A stretch of 64,000 nucleotides of DNA from Chitinophagales bacterium (GCA_017303415.1 JAFLBJ010000001.1:2728001-2792000), one strand, 5' to 3'. Shown: positions 23,266-32,514, counted from the first letter of the stretch. The notes: generated by a model from the sequence alone, not told the origin. Translations and numbers: made by a program.

Positions 23266-24864
23266 TTACCTTTCTGTAAGAATGGTGAATTCCTGCTCGA
23301 TGGTTTGCGTATGATCCAATAAGGCCTGAAGAAACCCCCTCCCCCATTTGGCATAGTAAGGAATAAAATTGTCGACGCGTTCCTGCAATCCTTCTCCGGG
23401 AAATAACCGGTCCTTGATAAAAGATAATTGTCTTTGCTGATCTGCAAATTTTCGTTTCTCTGCACGTAACATTTTCTTTTCAAGCTCCTTCAGCTTTTTA
23501 ACCGCCTGTACCTTGATCGCTTCAGTGTGGTTAGCCAGTGTTGGATCAACAGCGCCCGCCTGTGATTTGATCCGGTCAAAGATGGCTTCCGTATCAGTCA
23601 AGGTACCATTTAATCGGACAACATTAATTGATGCCCGGGTTACGTAGCGATCCATCAATTCACGAAGGGGTTGAAAAAAATCAACCAGATCAAATCCGGT
23701 CTTGTTTATCTTTTCGACCCAAGATTTTTCCACCACCAAAAATGAATTGCGCAAGACCAGCATCGGATAAGGCACTTTATAATGCGTAAACAATTCCTTT
23801 AGCTGAAGCCAATAAGCCAATTCTCCTCCGCCACCTATAAAGGCAATATTCGGCAGAATGGTTTCCTGGTATAACCCTCGAAGAATGACATTGGGACTAA
23901 ACCGCTCCGGGTATTGATCCAGTTCTTTGAGCAGGGCCTCTTTTGTAAACCTGATCTCTGTATCCACCACCTGAAAACCATCCGAACTTGTCTCGATCCG
24001 GTTGCGGATACCATCGACCATGTAGAACAGGTTTATAGCCCGTGGACTGGCCTGTACCTTATACTCCTTTCCCAACCTGGCAGAGCTTTGCTCCACGATC
24101 TGTGAAGGGGTTTGCGCCAACAGATCTTCCTGAAATACTGGGATCATTTTCTTCTTAAGTGCAGGCGCATCGGCGATCAAAACCACCAGGCCCCATTCCC
24201 CAAACAATTGATGAAGGAAATGAAATGTACCCTGCTGTATGGAAATATCCTGCTTAAAACACTGCTTCAGGATATCGACTATTTCAGCACCATAGGGTTG
24301 AACCCCTTCCTGCCCGGCAATCTGATCGATCAATTTCAACAAACCCTTGTCCACCTTCATGCGACCTACCGCACCGGTTTGCGTTGTATCCCAATTCAAC
24401 TTCTCCCCGTTTAGAAATAGGTGCCCGAGTTCATCCAGGTCGGCATCCTCGGATCCCATATAATAAACCGGGATAAACTTCTTATCAGGGAATTGTTCGG
24501 AAAGATGCCTGGCCAATTGAATCGCATGCAGGATCTTATAGATCACATAGAGTGGCCCGGTGAAAAGATTGGGCTGGTGAGCCGTGGTTATCGTAAATGA
24601 ATTGGCAGAACGCAGGTCCTCCAGGTTCCTGATCAACTTTTCAGAAATACTTAACCCTTTATACTGCTCCTGTAAATGGGAATACAGGGTTTCCCGGTCT
24701 GTGTGGAAAGATTGACGGGACCTGATGGCCGCTTCAAATCCTGCCCGTGAAACAGCATGTGCATAAAAGGGGCGAAGCGGTTCAGCCTGGTCAATATGAT
24801 CCAGTACGATCCTGGAGAACTGCTTTGTTTCGCGGTAAGGGATTCGCTGTGACAAAAATTCCAT
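23266..24864 (-). CDS. bshC: Bacillithiol synthase, cysteine-adding enzyme BshC
   Basis: 532-aa enzyme that joins cysteine to glucosaminyl-malate in the last step of bacillithiol synthesis. Typical BshC segments are the N-terminal SQRIPYRETKQFS, FTITTAHQPNLFTGPLYVIYKI, FIPVYYMGSEDADLDE, and FIGGGGELAYWLQLKELF. A C-terminal coiled coil is rich in KKLKELEKKMLRAEKRKFADQQ (about 450-480). The length fits. bshA and bshB are not in the window. It begins 35 bases after the SMP-30-like gene on the same strand and converges with the sucrose synthase gene. Confidence 0.95.
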   Translation of the reverse strand: MEFLSQRIPYRETKQFSRIVLDHIDQAEPLRPFYAHAVSRAGFEAAIRSRQSFHTDRETLYSHLQEQYKGLSISEKLIRNLEDLRSANSFTITTAHQPNLFTGPLYVIYKILHAIQLARHLSEQFPDKKFIPVYYMGSEDADLDELGHLFLNGEKLNWDTTQTGAVGRMKVDKGLLKLIDQIAGQEGVQPYGAEIVDILKQCFKQDISIQQGTFHFLHQLFGEWGLVVLIADAPALKKKMIPVFQEDLLAQTPSQIVEQSSARLGKEYKVQASPRAINLFYMVDGIRNRIETSSDGFQVVDTEIRFTKEALLKELDQYPERFSPNVILRGLYQETILPNIAFIGGGGELAYWLQLKELFTHYKVPYPMLVLRNSFLVVEKSWVEKINKTGFDLVDFFQPLRELMDRYVTRASINVVRLNGTLTDTEAIFDRIKSQAGAVDPTLANHTEAIKVQAVKKLKELEKKMLRAEKRKFADQQRQLSFIKDRLFPGEGLQERVDNFIPYYAKWGRGFLQALLDHTQTIEQEFTILTER

Positions 24865-24899
24865 GCGGTGAAATTATCAATTCCTGCGTTATAGATTTG

Positions 24900-25730
24900 T
24901 TACTTTAGTTCGTAAGCCACCACAGAATTTTTCCAAAAAGTTGGCACATAAACGATCCTTTTTTCGGGATCATACCCGATATCAGCAGAGTTGATCTTTC
25001 CCTGACGTCCATCTATTAACAGCTCTTTTTTCCCGGTCAGGTCTACAAAGTAGATCACGCCTGCCCAACAGGAAACGATGAACCCACCTTCTTTGACGGG
25101 TTCTATACCATCTGTAAATCCTTCCAGGCCATCAGCAATGAGTTTGGCTTCATCGCCTTCCACCTTATAAAGTCCGCCATCATTCAACAGGTAAACCTGT
25201 CCCTTGTGGCACAAAACCCCATTGGGACCTTTAAGGCCATCGAGCAAAACAGAAGGGGCTCCGTTTTTAACACGGTATAGTTTTCCTCCTTTTGAATCCG
25301 TCACATACACCACACCCTGCTCATCAATACTGATATCATTCAATCCCATGGCGGAGCCAATTGTAATACGTGAAACTTCAATTCCAATGGAAGGATCCAC
25401 AATGACGATTTGATCAAGATCAGCTACATAAAGCATGCCTTCGAACATAGCCATGCCTTTGGGAGCATTCAACCCACCGATCCATTCTGCGGCAATGATA
25501 CGGCCATCGAGCCCCATCATTCCCAAAGATCCTGCTCCATCTTTAGCCCAGGGGTCAGTGCCATCAATATTGCTTACATACAGCACCTGTTTTGTTTTAT
25601 CAAAAAATACAGACTCAGGAACTTTAAAACGGGCTTCAGATTCCCATTTTTTGGTAAGGCTGTGCTGTGCCTGGATAGTAAAGGAAAATCCCAATATCAG
25701 AAGAAGGGATCCAATCATTTTATTTTTCAT
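24900..25730 (-). CDS. Secreted SMP-30/gluconolactonase-like propeller
   Basis: 276-aa protein with signal peptide (MKNKMIGSLLLILGFSFTIQA, about 1-21). A six-bladed propeller pattern has repeated strands such as LYVSNIDGTDP, LYVADLDQIVIVDP, GVVYVTDSKGGKLYRV, QVYLLNDGGLYKVEGDE and RIVYVPTFWKNSVVAYEL. SMP-30-type propellers bind a divalent metal and hydrolyse lactones, but many secreted members only resemble them. It sits at the downstream end of the hydroxyproline genes with a 24-base gap, so a sugar or amino-acid lactone substrate is possible but unproven. Confidence 0.7.
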   Translation of the reverse strand: MKNKMIGSLLLILGFSFTIQAQHSLTKKWESEARFKVPESVFFDKTKQVLYVSNIDGTDPWAKDGAGSLGMMGLDGRIIAAEWIGGLNAPKGMAMFEGMLYVADLDQIVIVDPSIGIEVSRITIGSAMGLNDISIDEQGVVYVTDSKGGKLYRVKNGAPSVLLDGLKGPNGVLCHKGQVYLLNDGGLYKVEGDEAKLIADGLEGFTDGIEPVKEGGFIVSCWAGVIYFVDLTGKKELLIDGRQGKINSADIGYDPEKRIVYVPTFWKNSVVAYELK

Positions 25731-25754
25731 GACAAGTGGTTTGAATAAAGTTAA

Positions 25755-27008
25755 TCATTTGCCTCCGAATCGCTCTACCTGAAACGCATCCAGGGGGATA
25801 GAGGTTGTTTTCTCGTTCAGTATTTCACTGACCAGTTTACCGGTGCCGGCACCAAGGCTAAGTCCCAGCATTGCATGCCCGGTGGCCACAACCAGGTTTT
25901 CCCATTTTTTTACCCGCCCAATATAAGGCAGCCCATCGGCCGAACAGGGCCGGTAGCCATACCAGATATTTTCCGGCTTTGGAAGAGGAATAACAAAGTC
26001 AGGGTAATATCGTTTGACGGCTTTCAAAATTCCTTCCACGCGGTTCATTCGTGGTGGCGTGGAATGGGAAGTGATCTCCATCGTACCACCAAAACGGATC
26101 TTATTCCCATCCATGGGTGTAATCGCCGCCCGCCCTTCAACCAATATGGAGGGGTAGTTTACCTTATAGGGTGAATCCTCCAGTGTCAGGGAATATCCCC
26201 GGCCAGGCATCAGAGGCAATCGCAGGTCAAGCCGTTTAGCGACCTCACGACTCCAGGAGCCGGTGGCCAGTACCACCGCATCGGTGGAGAAAGCGCTATT
26301 ATTTGTCAAAACGGTTTGGATCTTCCCACCCTTTTTCTCAAATCCGGTCACCTCCTGATGGGGTTCCAGTTGTACCCCTTCTGCCAAAAGCATCTTACGC
26401 AAATTCAGCATCAGGGTATTTGGATGGCAGTGGGCATCACAGGCAAAAAAGATCGAACCCAATACGTTCAGGCGAACCCCTGGCTCAAGGGCTTCCGTCT
26501 CTTCTTTTGATAAGAATCTTGTATCGGTCAACCCAAGCGCATGGGCTTTTTCCACCACATGCCGGGCATGTTCTGCAACGGCTGCGGTTTGAAACAATTC
26601 AATCAACCCTTTGTGTTCATAGGCAAAAAACAATCCTTCCCGGTTCCAGGTTTCATATTCTTTCTGGCTGAGCAGGGAAATTTCACATAATGGAGCGGCC
26701 GCCCGGTCCACATGTTCCCTGGTTGCAGAGCGCATGAATTTCATCCCCCAATCGATCAGGTTTCTGTCCAAACGGGGTTGCACATAAAAAGGGCTGGTTG
26801 CATTCCACATCCATTTCAACCCTTGTTTGACAATACCCGGTGTGGCCAATGGTATAAAATGACTGGGACAGATATACCCACAATTTCCATAGGAACAATT
26901 GTCCTCAAAATCCCCTTTCTCCAAGACAGTAACTTCCCATCCTGACCTCTTCAAATACAAGGCGGAACTAAGGCCGATAATGCCCCCGCCGATGACGATA
27001 CATTTCAT
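25755..27008 (-). CDS. FAD amino-acid oxidase, likely cis-4-hydroxy-D-proline oxidase
   Basis: 417-aa DadA-like flavoprotein. The N-terminal dinucleotide motif is CIVIGGGIIGLSSALYLKRSG. Also visible are CSYGNCGYICPSH, VVLATGSWSREVAKRL and the C-terminal flavin contact NLVVATGHAMLGLSLGAGTGKLV. Alone it would be called a D-amino-acid dehydrogenase. Because the 4-hydroxyproline epimerase is the gene just upstream (11-base gap) and the deaminase and semialdehyde dehydrogenase are nearby, I infer it oxidises cis-4-hydroxy-D-proline to 1-pyrroline-4-hydroxy-2-carboxylate. It is probably associated with the inner face of the membrane. Confidence 0.82.
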   Translation of the reverse strand: MKCIVIGGGIIGLSSALYLKRSGWEVTVLEKGDFEDNCSYGNCGYICPSHFIPLATPGIVKQGLKWMWNATSPFYVQPRLDRNLIDWGMKFMRSATREHVDRAAAPLCEISLLSQKEYETWNREGLFFAYEHKGLIELFQTAAVAEHARHVVEKAHALGLTDTRFLSKEETEALEPGVRLNVLGSIFFACDAHCHPNTLMLNLRKMLLAEGVQLEPHQEVTGFEKKGGKIQTVLTNNSAFSTDAVVLATGSWSREVAKRLDLRLPLMPGRGYSLTLEDSPYKVNYPSILVEGRAAITPMDGNKIRFGGTMEITSHSTPPRMNRVEGILKAVKRYYPDFVIPLPKPENIWYGYRPCSADGLPYIGRVKKWENLVVATGHAMLGLSLGAGTGKLVSEILNEKTTSIPLDAFQVERFGGK

Positions 27009-27019
27009 TTCCTTATTTA

Positions 27020-28063
27020 TTAAACCTGAAATCCATAGGCATATACATCATCCCCCGGATCAATGGTAATGCTGTTGGCTCCATAGATGCGCGCCCAACC
27101 TTCAATGGAAGGTCTTATTGCAGGTTGTCCATCAATCCTTGTTTCCTCCTCAATCCGCCCGATGAACTGACTACCGATAATGCTCTCATGAATAAAGAGA
27201 TCACCCTTCTTCAATTTCCCTTTGGCATACCATTGCGCCATTCGGGCGCTGGTTCCGGTACCACAGGGGGAACGATCGATTGCCTTATCACCATAAAACA
27301 CAGCATTCCTTGCCGTGGCTTTAGGGTCAATGACCTTTCCGGTCCAGAGTATATGCGAACAACCCTGGATCGTTGGGTTCAACGGGTGAACAAATGTATA
27401 GCGGGCATTGATATCCTTACGTAATTCCCTGGCCCAATAGATCAGCTTATCGGCGGGAAAATGCTCCAACCCGGGAAAGTGCTCCTGAACATCCACGATC
27501 GCGTAAAAATTTCCGCCATAGGCTACGTCCACTTTTAATTCCCCCAATTCGGGACAGGTAGCTATCAGATTTTCAGCCGCCAGGTAAGAGGCGATATTGG
27601 TCAGGCGTACAGACTTGCATTTATCCCCTTCCATAACATAACGCACTTCGACCAGTCCGGCCGGGGTTTCCAATCGGATCAGACCAGGCACCTTAGGATG
27701 TACCAGCCCCTTTTCCACTGCGATGGTGATCGTACCAATGGTACCATGTCCGCACATGGGAAGACAACCACTTGTTTCAATAAAAAGAACAGCCAGATCA
27801 TTGGCCGGGTCATGCGGCGGGTAAAGAATACTCCCACTCATCATATCATGGCCACGGGGTTCAAACATCAACCCTTTCCGGATCCAGTCAAACTCCCGAA
27901 GGAAATGTTGTCGTTTTTCCGACATGTTATTTCCTTCCAGTACTGGCCCTCCGGACTGTACCAACCGAACTGGATTGCCACAGGTATGGGCATCAATACA
28001 TTGAAAAACACCCCCTTTCCCGCCAAAGGGCGCCCCGGGAAGATTATAATTGATCAGGCTCAT
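27020..28063 (-). CDS. 4-hydroxyproline 2-epimerase (proline racemase family)
   Basis: Predicted 347-aa cytoplasmic enzyme. Both catalytic cysteines are present: Cys104 in LPMCGHGTIG and Cys267 in RSPCGTGTSA. That separates it from trans-3-hydroxyproline dehydratases, which have Thr at one site. The N-terminal CIDAHTCGNPVRLV and GLMFEPRGHDMMSG segments are typical. It interconverts trans-4-hydroxy-L-proline and cis-4-hydroxy-D-proline. Start at ATG 28063 is supported by a TATCTTTA box 9 bases upstream; the open frame runs further but crosses that box. Neighbouring genes supply the rest of the pathway. Confidence 0.9.
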   Translation of the reverse strand: MSLINYNLPGAPFGGKGGVFQCIDAHTCGNPVRLVQSGGPVLEGNNMSEKRQHFLREFDWIRKGLMFEPRGHDMMSGSILYPPHDPANDLAVLFIETSGCLPMCGHGTIGTITIAVEKGLVHPKVPGLIRLETPAGLVEVRYVMEGDKCKSVRLTNIASYLAAENLIATCPELGELKVDVAYGGNFYAIVDVQEHFPGLEHFPADKLIYWARELRKDINARYTFVHPLNPTIQGCSHILWTGKVIDPKATARNAVFYGDKAIDRSPCGTGTSARMAQWYAKGKLKKGDLFIHESIIGSQFIGRIEEETRIDGQPAIRPSIEGWARIYGANSITIDPGDDVYAYGFQV

Positions 28064-28071
28064 GTTAAGGA

Positions 28072-28079
28072 TAAAGATA
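28072..28079 (-). promoter_or_regulatory. -7 box TATCTTTA for the epimerase operon
   Basis: Close TAnnTTTG match on the minus strand with only 8 bases to the ATG. It drives epimerase, oxidase, SMP-30-like and possibly bshC. Confidence 0.5.
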
Positions 28080-28119
28080 TTGAGCGGTTTTGTATTTTTA
28101 ATCAATAATTGCTGCTATT

Positions 28120-29385
28120 ATGGAAACCTATGGTCGCATTCTGCTCATTGCCATGCCTGCCTTTCTGTTCCTGGTATTATTTGAAAAATGGTATGGCTGG
28201 CGCAAAGGTTATGATACGGTCCGGAACATGGATATGATTTCCAGCCTGAGCTCGGGCATCACCAATGTCACCAAGGATGTACTTGGCCTGAGTATCGGCA
28301 TTTTGAGTTATGGCTGGATGGTCGATCACCTGGCTATCTTCACCATCAAAGCCAGCTGGCTTACCTATGTGGTCGCTTTTATCGTCATCGATTTTCAGGG
28401 CTATTGGGTCCATCGCTGGAGTCACCATATCAATCTGTTTTGGAACCGGCATATCATTCACCACAGCAGTGAAGAGTTCAACCTGGCCTGTGCCCTTCGG
28501 CAAAGTATCGCCTCCATTTTTGAATACTTTACTTTCCTTTTGCTTCCTGCAGCCCTGGTGGGTGTTCCACTTGAAGTGATCGCCATATTGGCGCCCCTGC
28601 ATCTCTTTGCACAGTTTTGGTATCATACCCGCCACATTAACCGGATGGGTTTTCTGGAAAAAATAATTGTAACCCCTTCTCATCACCGGGTACACCATGC
28701 CATCAACCCGGAGTACCTTGATAAGAACCTTGGCCAGATATTTATTTTCTGGGATAAACTGTTTGGCACTTTTCAGGAAGAGTTGCCGGATAAACCACCG
28801 GTATATGGCATCACGAGGCCTGCTGCCACCTGGAACCCGATCCGTATCAATTTTCAGCATTTCTGGTTATTGGTAAAAGATGCGTGGAGAACCAATAATG
28901 TTTGGGATAAAATCCGGATTTGGTTTATGCCTACCGGTTGGAGGCCAGCAGATGTGGCCGAAAAATACCCGGTACCCAAGATCGAAGATGTGTATCATTT
29001 CGAAAAATATGACCCCAGGGCATCGAGAGGCCTGCATATCTGGAGCTGGGTTCAAATTGTTATGACCCTTTTATTTATCAGTTACCTGTTTGGAAATATT
29101 GCGAACATTGGTACGCCTGATATCTTTATCTACGGGGGATTTATTTTTTTAATGGTCTATGCCTATACCGAATTGATGGACCGAAACCCCTATGCCCTGA
29201 TATTTGAAACACTAAAAAATACAGTGGGAATGGTCATCCTGTTACAGGAGGGAGATTGGTTCAAAGCAAGTACAATTATTCCAGGGATAGCGTATTTCCT
29301 GCTGGCCTATTTTGTGGTGGCCACTTTTGTTACCAGTTACTTTGTGTGGAAGCACAAAAGAGAGGATTCTTTATCAGCAGCATAA
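28120..29385 (+). CDS. Sterol desaturase/fatty acid hydroxylase family protein
   Basis: 421-aa multi-helix membrane protein. The eight-His di-iron pattern is clear: HRWSHH (98-103), HIIHHSSEEFN (111-121) and SHHRVHHAINPEY (around 188-200), plus an upstream histidine. Such enzymes hydroxylate or desaturate lipids using O2. After the catalytic domain there is an additional C-terminal block of about four helices (290-410), longer than minimal family members. The substrate is unknown; bacterial relatives hydroxylate fatty acyl, carotenoid or alkylglycerol lipids. It is divergent from the epimerase gene and interrupts the hydroxyproline gene set. Confidence 0.88.
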   Translation: METYGRILLIAMPAFLFLVLFEKWYGWRKGYDTVRNMDMISSLSSGITNVTKDVLGLSIGILSYGWMVDHLAIFTIKASWLTYVVAFIVIDFQGYWVHRWSHHINLFWNRHIIHHSSEEFNLACALRQSIASIFEYFTFLLLPAALVGVPLEVIAILAPLHLFAQFWYHTRHINRMGFLEKIIVTPSHHRVHHAINPEYLDKNLGQIFIFWDKLFGTFQEELPDKPPVYGITRPAATWNPIRINFQHFWLLVKDAWRTNNVWDKIRIWFMPTGWRPADVAEKYPVPKIEDVYHFEKYDPRASRGLHIWSWVQIVMTLLFISYLFGNIANIGTPDIFIYGGFIFLMVYAYTELMDRNPYALIFETLKNTVGMVILLQEGDWFKASTIIPGIAYFLLAYFVVATFVTSYFVWKHKREDSLSAA

Positions 29386-29410
29386 CCTTACTATTAAATT
29401 AGAATTTTTT

Positions 29411-29470
29411 AACCACAGAGGCACAAAGTTTTTTCAATTATTCTTTGTGCCTCTGTGTCTCTGTGGTTTT
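29411..29470 (+). terminator. Octamer-array hairpin, probable terminator
   Basis: Left arm ACCACAGA, GGCACAAA, G (29412-29428); right arm CTTTGTGC, CTCTGTGT, CTCTGTGG, TTTT (29443-29470), in 8-base register. The 18-bp stem is followed by TTTTATTT on the plus strand. It sits between the convergent sterol desaturase and aldehyde dehydrogenase genes. Confidence 0.7.
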
Positions 29471-29492
29471 ATTTGAATTCCATAAATGATTA

Positions 29493-30977
29493 TCAGATAA
29501 CCCCGTTATTCCATTCTTCGTTCACCATCCGCCAAATACCCAGTGGATTACTATTCTTAAGTTCATCAGGAAGTAAGTGGTCTGGCCAGTTTTGAAAGGA
29601 CTGCGGTCTGGCAAACCGTTTGATCCCATCTGCCCCTACTGCTGTATATCGGCTGTCTGTTGTGGCGGGATATGGCCCTCCATGTTGCATGGCCCAGCAT
29701 ACCTCCACGCCGGTAGGGACTCCATTCAATATGATCCTGCCACAAATGAGTTGGATGGCATTTACCACCTTTTCATGAGCAAGAATATCTTCCTCGGTAG
29801 CCATCAGGGTACTCGTTAATTGTCCTTCGAGGTGCGTGGCCACAGATAGCATTTCCTGACTGTCTTTGCATCGGACCACGAGGGAATAAGGGCCAAATAC
29901 TTCCTGATGAAGCAAGGGGTTCTCTAAAAAAATCTTGCCTTCCACCGTAGCGATCGTTGGCAGGCCTTCTCCCTCCTTTACAGTGGTTTCGGATTCGGCA
30001 ACCAGGTGAACGCCTTCCTGCAAAAGGGCATTTCCTTTTTTCTCTTTGTAGGCACCGACAATTCCGGGGTGCAGCATAGGTGCAGGCGCAATTTGCTGAA
30101 TCTTTTTACCCAGGTCATGTATAAAACGTTGAAGTCCCTCGCTCTCGATACCAATGATCAGCCCGGGGTTGGTACAAAACTGACCAGCTCCCTGTGTGAT
30201 GGAAGCGGCGTATTGTTCAGCAATGGCAAATGCATCCTTCTGTAGTTTATTTGGCAATAAGAATACCGGGTTCACACTTCCCATTTCCGCAAAGACGGGG
30301 ATCGGTTCCTTCCGTTGCTGGCCCCAATCGAATAATTGCTTTCCTCCGGTAAATGAGCCGGTAAATCCAACTGCCTTAGTCAGCGGGTGTGTCACCAGCG
30401 CCTTTCCCACTTCAAAGGAAGCGCCGTGTAGGTGGGAAAACAAGCCTTGAGGTAATCCCATCTTTTTAATAGCGGAATGAATCGCTCCGGCAACCATTTC
30501 AGAGGTTTCAGGATGGGCTGGATGGGCTTTTACAATTACCGGGCAACCTGCGGCAAAAGCAGCCGCGGTATCACCCCCTGCGGTAGAATAGGCAAAGGGG
30601 AAATTGGAGGAACCAAAGACCACAACAGGCCCCAATGGTACCAGCATCTTCCGAATATCCGGACGGGGTGGATTACGCTCCGGGAGTGGCGTATCAATCC
30701 GTATTTCCAGCCAATCCCCTTTTTCGCAGGCATTGGCATAACTGTTTAATTGAAAAATGGTCCTGGCCCTTTCTGAACGCAGGCGGGCTTCAGGTAAATG
30801 CGTTTCGCGCATAGCGGTTTGGATCAACCGGTCACCACAGGCTTCGATCGCGTTAGCGATGGTACGCATGAATTCTGCTCTTTTAGCCAGGCTTTGTTGC
30901 CGATAAAACAAGAATGCCTCCCAGGCCATTTGTAAGGCATGGTCTATTTCATTGTTTGTTGCGTCCTTATATTTCAT
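29493..30977 (-). CDS. 2,5-dioxovalerate (alpha-ketoglutaric semialdehyde) dehydrogenase
   Basis: Predicted 494-aa NAD(P)-dependent aldehyde dehydrogenase. Visible are GPVVVFGSSNFPFAYSTAGGD, VKAHPAHPETSE, VGFTGSFTGGKQL (cofactor loop), catalytic Glu in PVFAEMGSVNPVFLL and catalytic Cys in GAGQFCTNPGLI. FGSSNFPFA and the C-terminal GVEVCWAMQHGGPYPATTDSRYTAVG are typical of the branch that oxidises alpha-ketoglutaric semialdehyde to 2-oxoglutarate, the last step of hydroxyproline (or pentose) degradation. I start at ATG 30977 because the preceding residues come from a repeat at 31001-31046. Confidence 0.9.
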   Translation of the reverse strand: MKYKDATNNEIDHALQMAWEAFLFYRQQSLAKRAEFMRTIANAIEACGDRLIQTAMRETHLPEARLRSERARTIFQLNSYANACEKGDWLEIRIDTPLPERNPPRPDIRKMLVPLGPVVVFGSSNFPFAYSTAGGDTAAAFAAGCPVIVKAHPAHPETSEMVAGAIHSAIKKMGLPQGLFSHLHGASFEVGKALVTHPLTKAVGFTGSFTGGKQLFDWGQQRKEPIPVFAEMGSVNPVFLLPNKLQKDAFAIAEQYAASITQGAGQFCTNPGLIIGIESEGLQRFIHDLGKKIQQIAPAPMLHPGIVGAYKEKKGNALLQEGVHLVAESETTVKEGEGLPTIATVEGKIFLENPLLHQEVFGPYSLVVRCKDSQEMLSVATHLEGQLTSTLMATEEDILAHEKVVNAIQLICGRIILNGVPTGVEVCWAMQHGGPYPATTDSRYTAVGADGIKRFARPQSFQNWPDHLLPDELKNSNPLGIWRMVNEEWNNGVI

Positions 30978-31000
30978 GCCGACTATATTTCGAGGTAAGG

Positions 31001-31046
31001 CTTCTCGCAGGGTTCGCAAAGAAGCGCTGCGAACGCTGCGGGAAAC
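31001..31046. repeat. Inverted TTCGCAG-type repeat
   Basis: CTTCTCGCAGGGTTCGCAAAG faces GCGCTGCGAACGCTGCGGGAAAC, an imperfect inverted repeat with 9-base spacing of the GCAG/GCAA words. It lies between the DapA-like gene and the aldehyde dehydrogenase. It creates a spurious N-terminal extension of the latter. Confidence 0.65.
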
Positions 31047-31053
31047 TTTAATA

Positions 31054-31944
31054 TCACAACCTATTCGTCAGGGCTTCCTGTATCACAGCTTCTACCCTTT
31101 TTCTTTCGTCACCAACAAGCATCAGTCGGGGTGCACGCACATACTCACTTCCGATGCCGGTATGAGAGGCGGCCAGTTTAATATATTGAACCAATTTGGG
31201 GTGAATATCTAATTCAAGCAGGGGCATGAACCACCGATAAAGCTTCCGGGCCTCTTCCAATTTCCCTTGTTTGACGAGGTGATAGAGGTCCACCGTTTCC
31301 TTTGGAAAGGCTCCCACCAAACCAGCCACCCAACCATGTGCACCCAGGGCAAGCTCCTCCACTGCCAAAGTATCCACCCCACAAAGTATTTTATACCGAT
31401 CCCCAAAGCGGTTGATCAATCTCGTTACATTCGTTACATCCCGGGTACTTTCCTTTATCGCGTTGATCTGGGGAAGCTCCGCCAATTCAGCAAACATATC
31501 CAGGGTAACCTCGATCTTGTAATCTACCGGGTTATTGTAGATCATGACGGGCAGGGAAGAAACCGAAGCTACAGTTTTGAAATAGGTCACCGTTTCGCGG
31601 TCATCACTCTTATAGCGCATCGGTGGCAGAAGCATAAATCCATCCACACCCCATTGAAGGCCCAATTCCGCCTGGCGTACTGCTTCGCGTGTGGAACTCT
31701 CCACTATGTTTAAAATGACCGGGAGACGGCCGCCAAGCTTATCCTGTGCCCTTTTCACCAATATTTCCTTTTCCGGCGTGGTCAGGGTACTGGCTTCACC
31801 CAGGGATCCACCAAGGATTATGCCATGGACACCTGCCTGTTCCTGTGCTTTCAGGCTTTTATCATACAGTTCGAGGTCAAGTTCATCGGTTGAAGTAAAA
31901 GGCGTGATGAGCGCCGGGAAAACCCCTTCCCATTCAAATTGCAT
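31054..31944 (-). CDS. DapA-family lyase, likely pyrroline-4-hydroxy-2-carboxylate deaminase
   Basis: Predicted 296-aa class I aldolase-fold protein. DapA-family signs are VFPALITPFTS at the start, GGSLGEASTLT, the Tyr of PVMIYNNP and the Schiff-base Lys in INAIKESTRDVTN. True dihydrodipicolinate synthase is possible from fold alone. However, the next gene downstream (77 bases) is the semialdehyde dehydrogenase, and the epimerase and oxidase are close by, so 1-pyrroline-4-hydroxy-2-carboxylate deaminase is favoured. Start at ATG 31944; the longer frame adds 18 residues with no family resemblance. Confidence 0.85.
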   Translation of the reverse strand: MQFEWEGVFPALITPFTSTDELDLELYDKSLKAQEQAGVHGIILGGSLGEASTLTTPEKEILVKRAQDKLGGRLPVILNIVESSTREAVRQAELGLQWGVDGFMLLPPMRYKSDDRETVTYFKTVASVSSLPVMIYNNPVDYKIEVTLDMFAELAELPQINAIKESTRDVTNVTRLINRFGDRYKILCGVDTLAVEELALGAHGWVAGLVGAFPKETVDLYHLVKQGKLEEARKLYRWFMPLLELDIHPKLVQYIKLAASHTGIGSEYVRAPRLMLVGDERKRVEAVIQEALTNRL

Positions 31945-31981
31945 AATGTAGTTTTTGGGAGGGGAAATTAGTCTTTTTATT

Positions 31982-32062
31982 GAATACACGGATTGCACAA
32001 ATCACACAGATCCGTCAAATATGAATAATCTGTGTAATTCGTGCAATCCGCGTAATCCATTC
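31982..32062. repeat. Nonamer inverted array, AATCTGTGT type
   Basis: Left arm GAATACACG, GATTGCACA, AATCACACA, GAT; right arm AATCTGTGT, AATTCGTGC, AATCCGCGT, AATCCATTC, in 9-base register. The arms are complementary, giving an imperfect stem of about 24 bp around a 15-base loop. It lies between the small secreted protein gene and the DapA-like gene. Confidence 0.8.
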
Positions 32063-32063
32063 C

Positions 32064-32405
32064 TTACCTGCGTGCCGAATTCCTCCGGCTATAAAACTTC
32101 GCATTGATCTTTCCGATCTCGAGGTCACGTTCGCGTTCGAGGCGGTTAATTTCATTGACCTTTTTATAGCGGCTGGCAAAAAGCCGGTTACCGGCAGAAC
32201 GGATCTTTCGGGAGAACTTGCGGTACACTTTTGCAATGTCACGGTCGCGTTCCCGGGAAGAATAATGATAAGATTTCCCGATGTACTGTGAACTCCGGGT
32301 TGCTACCGGGCCATTTTGACGGCCGTAAGGATTCGGGCGGGGAGGCTGGGCCATAACCACAGTGGTGATACCGGCAAAAAACAGAAGAGTAAGTAATCGC
32401 TTCAT
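32064..32405 (-). CDS. Small secreted basic protein, unknown
   Basis: 113-aa protein with a signal peptide (MKRLLTLLFFAGITTVVMAQ, cleaved before PPRP). The mature part is very rich in Arg/Lys with Arg-Glu alternation (SSRERDRDIAKVYRKFSRKI, NRLERERDLEIGKINAKF), which suggests charged helices. No family is recognised. It ends in NSARR. No clear partner gene is near; the nonamer array separates it from the hydroxyproline genes. Probably a periplasmic protein, but this is only read from the signal peptide. Confidence 0.7.
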   Translation of the reverse strand: MKRLLTLLFFAGITTVVMAQPPRPNPYGRQNGPVATRSSQYIGKSYHYSSRERDRDIAKVYRKFSRKIRSAGNRLFASRYKKVNEINRLERERDLEIGKINAKFYSRRNSARR

Positions 32406-32514
32406 ACGTTTTTGATTTTACGGTTAACTTATACCGGAATAGACGCAATCTAAAGCCCAATAATTATTAATGCCCTGTTAAGCTATGGTTTGAGATTGTT
32501 AAGATTTTTACCAA

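Noticed and set aside
31054-31944. True dapA (lysine synthesis) call for the DapA-family gene
   Set aside because: Not excluded by fold, but the adjacent semialdehyde dehydrogenase, epimerase and oxidase fit the hydroxyproline pathway better.
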